DNA of 64,000 nucleotides, from assembly GCA_013414765.1 (NCBI GenBank), contig CP058708.1:3653553-3717552 (forward strand), read 5' to 3'. The position numbers and the translations under genes were made by a program. The stretch comes from Candidatus Accumulibacter cognatus (GTDB taxonomy: Bacteria; Pseudomonadota; Gammaproteobacteria; Burkholderiales; Rhodocyclaceae). Positions 61,099 to 64,000 of this stretch are shown piece after piece. The notes beneath the pieces are model-generated. The model ran no database searches, had not been told where the DNA came from, and was given only the letters and a program-made list of their open reading frames with translations. Position 1 is the first letter of the stretch. Every line of letters begins with the position of its first letter.

Positions 61099-61902
61099 CT
61101 ACGCGAAGCGTGCCGACAGACCGCCATCGACGACGAGTTCGGTGGCGGTGATGTACTTGGCTTCGTCGGATGCCAGGAACAGCGTCGCATGGGCGGTATC
61201 CCAGGCGTCGCCCATGTGACCTAGCGGGCACTGGGCGTCGCGCGTGCGGATCAGGTTGGCGATGTCGCCTTCCTCGCCATAGACGCGGGTGAGTGCGGCA
61301 TGCACCAGCGGCGTATTCATCAGTCCGGGCAGGACGCAATTGGCACGGATGCCATCGGGCGCGTGCCGGATGGCCATGGTGCGCGTCATCGCCACCATCG
61401 CCCCCTTGCTGGCGGCGTAGAAGCCGTAGTTGACTCCGGCCCAGCCAAGCACGGCCACTGAGGCATTGTTGACGATCACCCCGGCGTGCTGGCGGATCAT
61501 CACCGGCAGCACGTGGTGACAGGTCAGGTAGGTGCTCTTGAGGTTGATGCTCATCAGCCGATCCCAGGTCGCCTCGTCGAGTTCCGCTGGGCCACCGACG
61601 ACGGCAATGCCGACGTTGTTGACCAGGATGTCGATGCGCCCGTAGGCGTCGAGTGCCGTCGCCACCAGGCGTTCGACGTCGGCGGCGCGAGCCACATCGG
61701 CAACGACGGTGATGCCGGTTCCCCCTTCATCGTCAATGATTTTCTGTGTCGCCGCGCCGGCTTCGGCATCGATGTCAGCGCCGACGACCCTGGCGCCCTC
61801 GCGTGCGAACAGCACCGACATCGCCTTGCCGTTGCCCCATCCCGGCCCGATCGAGCCGCTGCCGGTGACGATGGCCACCTTGTCCTGCAGGCGTTTGCCC
61901 AT
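61099..61902 (-). CDS. Short-chain dehydrogenase/reductase
   Basis: A 267-residue classical SDR. NAD-binding TGSGSIGPGWGNGKA (a variant TGxxxGxG loop), NNVG after ILV, Ser in NNASVAVLGW and YxxxK in YGFYAASKG are present. The C-terminus HATLFLASDEAKYITATELV is typical. It probably oxidises a hydroxyacyl-CoA or alcohol intermediate. It starts two bases after the acyl-CoA synthetase stop, so they share an operon. Confidence 0.93.
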   Translation of the reverse strand: MGKRLQDKVAIVTGSGSIGPGWGNGKAMSVLFAREGARVVGADIDAEAGAATQKIIDDEGGTGITVVADVARAADVERLVATALDAYGRIDILVNNVGIAVVGGPAELDEATWDRLMSINLKSTYLTCHHVLPVMIRQHAGVIVNNASVAVLGWAGVNYGFYAASKGAMVAMTRTMAIRHAPDGIRANCVLPGLMNTPLVHAALTRVYGEEGDIANLIRTRDAQCPLGHMGDAWDTAHATLFLASDEAKYITATELVVDGGLSARFA

Positions 61903-61904
61903 GA

Positions 61905-63440
61905 TCAGTTCTCTCCGTACTGAGTCCAATGGCGTCGCAACGCGGTCTTCAGAACCTTGCCGTAGTGGTTCTTGGGCAGCGCCGATACAAAAATGTAGTC
62001 TTTGGGCCGCTTGAAGCGGGCGATCGAGTCGAGACACAGGCGATCGAGTTCGGCGATCGGCACCGATACGCCTGCCTGGCATACGACGAAGGCGACCACT
62101 TCCTCGCCCCATTCGGCACTGGGCCGGCCGACCACCGAGACCTCGGCCACCGCCGCGTGCCGCAGCAGCACTTCCTCGACTTCGCGCGGATAAATGTTGG
62201 TGCCGCCGCTGATGATCACATCCTTGGAGCGGTCCTTCAGCGTCAGGAAGCCGTCGGCATCGAGGCTGCCGATATCGCCGGTATGCAGCCAGCCGTTGCG
62301 CAGCGTCGTTGCTGTTGCTTGCGGGTTTCGCCAATAGCCCTGCATGACGGTCTCGCCGCGCACGAGTACTTCGCCGATGGCACCGGTAGGCAAGAGCTGG
62401 TCGTCGGCATCGGCGACGACGACCTCGACGACGCTGTGAGCGACACCGACCGACGCGATCCGCTCGCGATGGCGTGGGTGGGCGCGGTTCGCCAAATGCT
62501 GGCGCGACAGCGCAGTGATCGTCATCGGGCTTTCACCCTGTCCATAGATCTGCACCAGACGGTCGCCAAGCACGTCGAGCGATCGCCGGATGTCTTCGAG
62601 ATACATCGGTCCGCCACCATAGACGATGGTCTTGATGCCGCTGCAGTCGGCGCTTCGCTCGGAGACCTGGTCGACCAGACGGCGGACCATCGTGGGTGCG
62701 GCAAACAGCGACACCTGGCGGAAGCGCTGCGACAGCAACACGATCTCATGCGCGTCGAAGCCGCCCGATTCGGGGATGACATGGCGCGCGCCGACCAGTA
62801 CATGCGCGAAGTTGTACATGCCGGCACCGTGCGACATCGGCGCAGCATAAAGGATGCTATCGGAGGGTGTGACCTGGTCCACGTCCGGGAAGTAGGCCAG
62901 AGTCATCGCCAGCAGGTTGCGCTGGGAGAGCATCACGCCTTTCGGCTGGCCGGTGGTTCCCGAGGTATAGAAAAGCCAGGCCAGATCGTCGGGGGTGCGC
63001 GGCACGATGGCAATCGGGTCGGCGCTGGTCAGTCGTCGGTAAGTGGCGGCGTCCACCGGAACGACGCGCAGGTCCGAATTCTTCTCGCGCCAGATTCGCT
63101 CATCTTCGCCTGGGTCGTCAGCAACAAACAGCAATGCGGCCGCCGAATCGTCAACGATGAAGGCCACTTCGCGCGCGTGCAGCTTGTGGTTGATCGGCAC
63201 GGCCACCAGGCCGGCATGCCAGATACCGTAGAGCAGTTCGAGGTACTGCGGGCAATTGGTCATGAACAGAGCAACCCGGTCGCCAGTCTGCAGACCCATC
63301 AGACCGCGCAGACCGCCGGCGATCTTCGCTGCACGACGGAACAATTCGCCGTACGAGTAAAGCTCGCGCGTGCCAAGCGCGACCGCCGGTTGCTCGGGAA
63401 GAACCCGAGCGGTGCGGGCGAGCAGGTGCGCGAGATTCAT
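61905..63440 (-). CDS. Acyl-CoA synthetase (AMP-forming)
   Basis: A 511-residue ANL-superfamily enzyme. A3 motif YTSGTTGQPKGVMLS, A5-like IYGQGESPMTIT, A7 LHTGDIG, A8 LKDRSKDVIISGGTNIYPRE and the C-terminal catalytic Lys in KNHYGKVLK are all present. It activates a carboxylic acid as CoA thioester by way of the adenylate. Substrate unknown; the locus suggests an aromatic or branched acid. Upstream lies an alpha/beta hydrolase gene in the same direction. Confidence 0.94.
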   Translation of the reverse strand: MNLAHLLARTARVLPEQPAVALGTRELYSYGELFRRAAKIAGGLRGLMGLQTGDRVALFMTNCPQYLELLYGIWHAGLVAVPINHKLHAREVAFIVDDSAAALLFVADDPGEDERIWREKNSDLRVVPVDAATYRRLTSADPIAIVPRTPDDLAWLFYTSGTTGQPKGVMLSQRNLLAMTLAYFPDVDQVTPSDSILYAAPMSHGAGMYNFAHVLVGARHVIPESGGFDAHEIVLLSQRFRQVSLFAAPTMVRRLVDQVSERSADCSGIKTIVYGGGPMYLEDIRRSLDVLGDRLVQIYGQGESPMTITALSRQHLANRAHPRHRERIASVGVAHSVVEVVVADADDQLLPTGAIGEVLVRGETVMQGYWRNPQATATTLRNGWLHTGDIGSLDADGFLTLKDRSKDVIISGGTNIYPREVEEVLLRHAAVAEVSVVGRPSAEWGEEVVAFVVCQAGVSVPIAELDRLCLDSIARFKRPKDYIFVSALPKNHYGKVLKTALRRHWTQYGEN

Positions 63441-63516
63441 CGCTGGAATGGCGCACTGGGTACGCGCGCCGCTCTGTCGAAAGTCCTCTGTGCCCTGGAC
63501 ACGCCAGGCCCCGCGC

Positions 63517-64000
63517 TCAGCCTTGATCAGCGAGCAGGAAGTCCTGGACGATGCGTACCTGCGATTCTTCGAGGAACATCGGGGCATGGCCAACTGCCGG
63601 CACTTCGACGAGCTTTGCACGCGGTCCTCGGGTCGTCATCTCGGTAGCGGTGTCGTGCAGCAGGATATCCGATTGCGCACCGCGCAGGACCAGCGTCGGG
63701 CAGCGGATGGCGTCGTACATCGGCCAGAGGTTGATCTCCTTGGCCTCAAGGAAGGCCTTTTGGTAGGGCTGGGCGATCGCGCGGTCATAGTTGATCTCGA
63801 AGCCGCCATCAGGCTTCGCTCGCGTGCCGACGACGGTCATGAAGCGCCACTGCGCGTCAGTGAGGGCGCCGAACGGCGCACACACGACGCGCACATAGGC
63901 TTCTGCCTCGGCCAGATCGGCGAAATCCGGAGCCTTGCCGAGATATTCACCAATGCGCTGCAGAGCGTCGATACCGATCGTCGGCCCGACGTCGTTGAGC
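63517..64000 (-). CDS. Alpha/beta hydrolase, C-terminal part (gene truncated by window end)
   Basis: The frame is open to the last base of the window. The visible part has the cap region and the C-terminal half of an alpha/beta hydrolase: PTLVLRGAQSDILLHDTATE supplies the acidic residue and VEVPAVGHAPMFLEESQVRI the catalytic His. It probably hydrolyses a thioester or ester in the same pathway as the downstream acyl-CoA synthetase and SDR, 76 bases away. Confidence 0.88.
   Translation of the reverse strand, partial: LNDVGPTIGIDALQRIGEYLGKAPDFADLAEAEAYVRVVCAPFGALTDAQWRFMTVVGTRAKPDGGFEINYDRAIAQPYQKAFLEAKEINLWPMYDAIRCPTLVLRGAQSDILLHDTATEMTTRGPRAKLVEVPAVGHAPMFLEESQVRIVQDFLLADQG

Overview
The window looks like a chromosomal segment of a GC-rich betaproteobacterium, most likely in the Rhodocyclaceae (Candidatus Accumulibacter-like). 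The inference rests on the dapF-DUF484-xerC order, three PEP-CTERM surface proteins, dense c-di-GMP and chemotaxis signalling, an Mrp antiporter and phenylacetate-type genes. No rRNA is present and the species assignment is inference.

Region 1 (1-19.4 kb) is a signalling block bounded on the left by the 3' end of an IS1182-type transposase gene. On the minus strand lie a chemotaxis receptor, a LysM/FecR protein paired with a CHASE2-PAS-GGDEF-EAL enzyme, a REC-PAS-GGDEF-EAL response regulator, and a TonB receptor/YfiR/hybrid histidine kinase operon. On the plus strand a PstS-like binding protein is followed by a second hybrid kinase with an HPt domain. REP-like palindromic repeats sit at the 3' ends of several of these genes and in places supply the stop codon.

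Region 2 (19.4-22.4 kb) is housekeeping: a GNAT acetyltransferase, dapF, a DUF484 gene and xerC, tightly packed.

Region 3 (22444-33768) is an 11.3 kb integrated element in the 3' end of tRNA-His, bounded by a 49-bp direct repeat. It carries a P4-type integrase, two tandem HigBA-like toxin-antitoxin pairs, a possible structured RNA, a small AlpA-like DNA-binding protein, a PriCT-2/Toprim/RecA-like primase-helicase, an iteron-like repeat field, a VRR-NUC nuclease, DUF5681 proteins and a HAF-repeat PEP-CTERM cargo gene. There are no relaxase or virion genes, so it resembles a phage-satellite-like or otherwise mobilisable replicating island.

Region 4 (33.7-47.5 kb) is accessory: tRNA-His, tRNA-Arg and tRNA-Pro, a PIN toxin, an FAD oxidoreductase, two PEP-CTERM proteins with candidate sigma-54 promoters at matching distances, a secreted glycoside hydrolase, an EamA exporter with a DUF4349 lipoprotein, an intact IS66-type element with an 8-bp target duplication, and relics of a group II intron maturase and of a phage capsid-like gene.

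Region 5 (47.5-53.3 kb) is a complete minus-strand Mrp (Mnh) cation/proton antiporter operon with fused MrpAB. Region 6 (53.6-64 kb) is a LivK-H-MG-F ABC transporter followed by a phenylpyruvate/indolepyruvate-type decarboxylase, a PaaY-like protein, an acyl-CoA synthetase, an SDR dehydrogenase and a truncated alpha/beta hydrolase. Together these suggest uptake and catabolism of an aromatic amino acid or aromatic acid.
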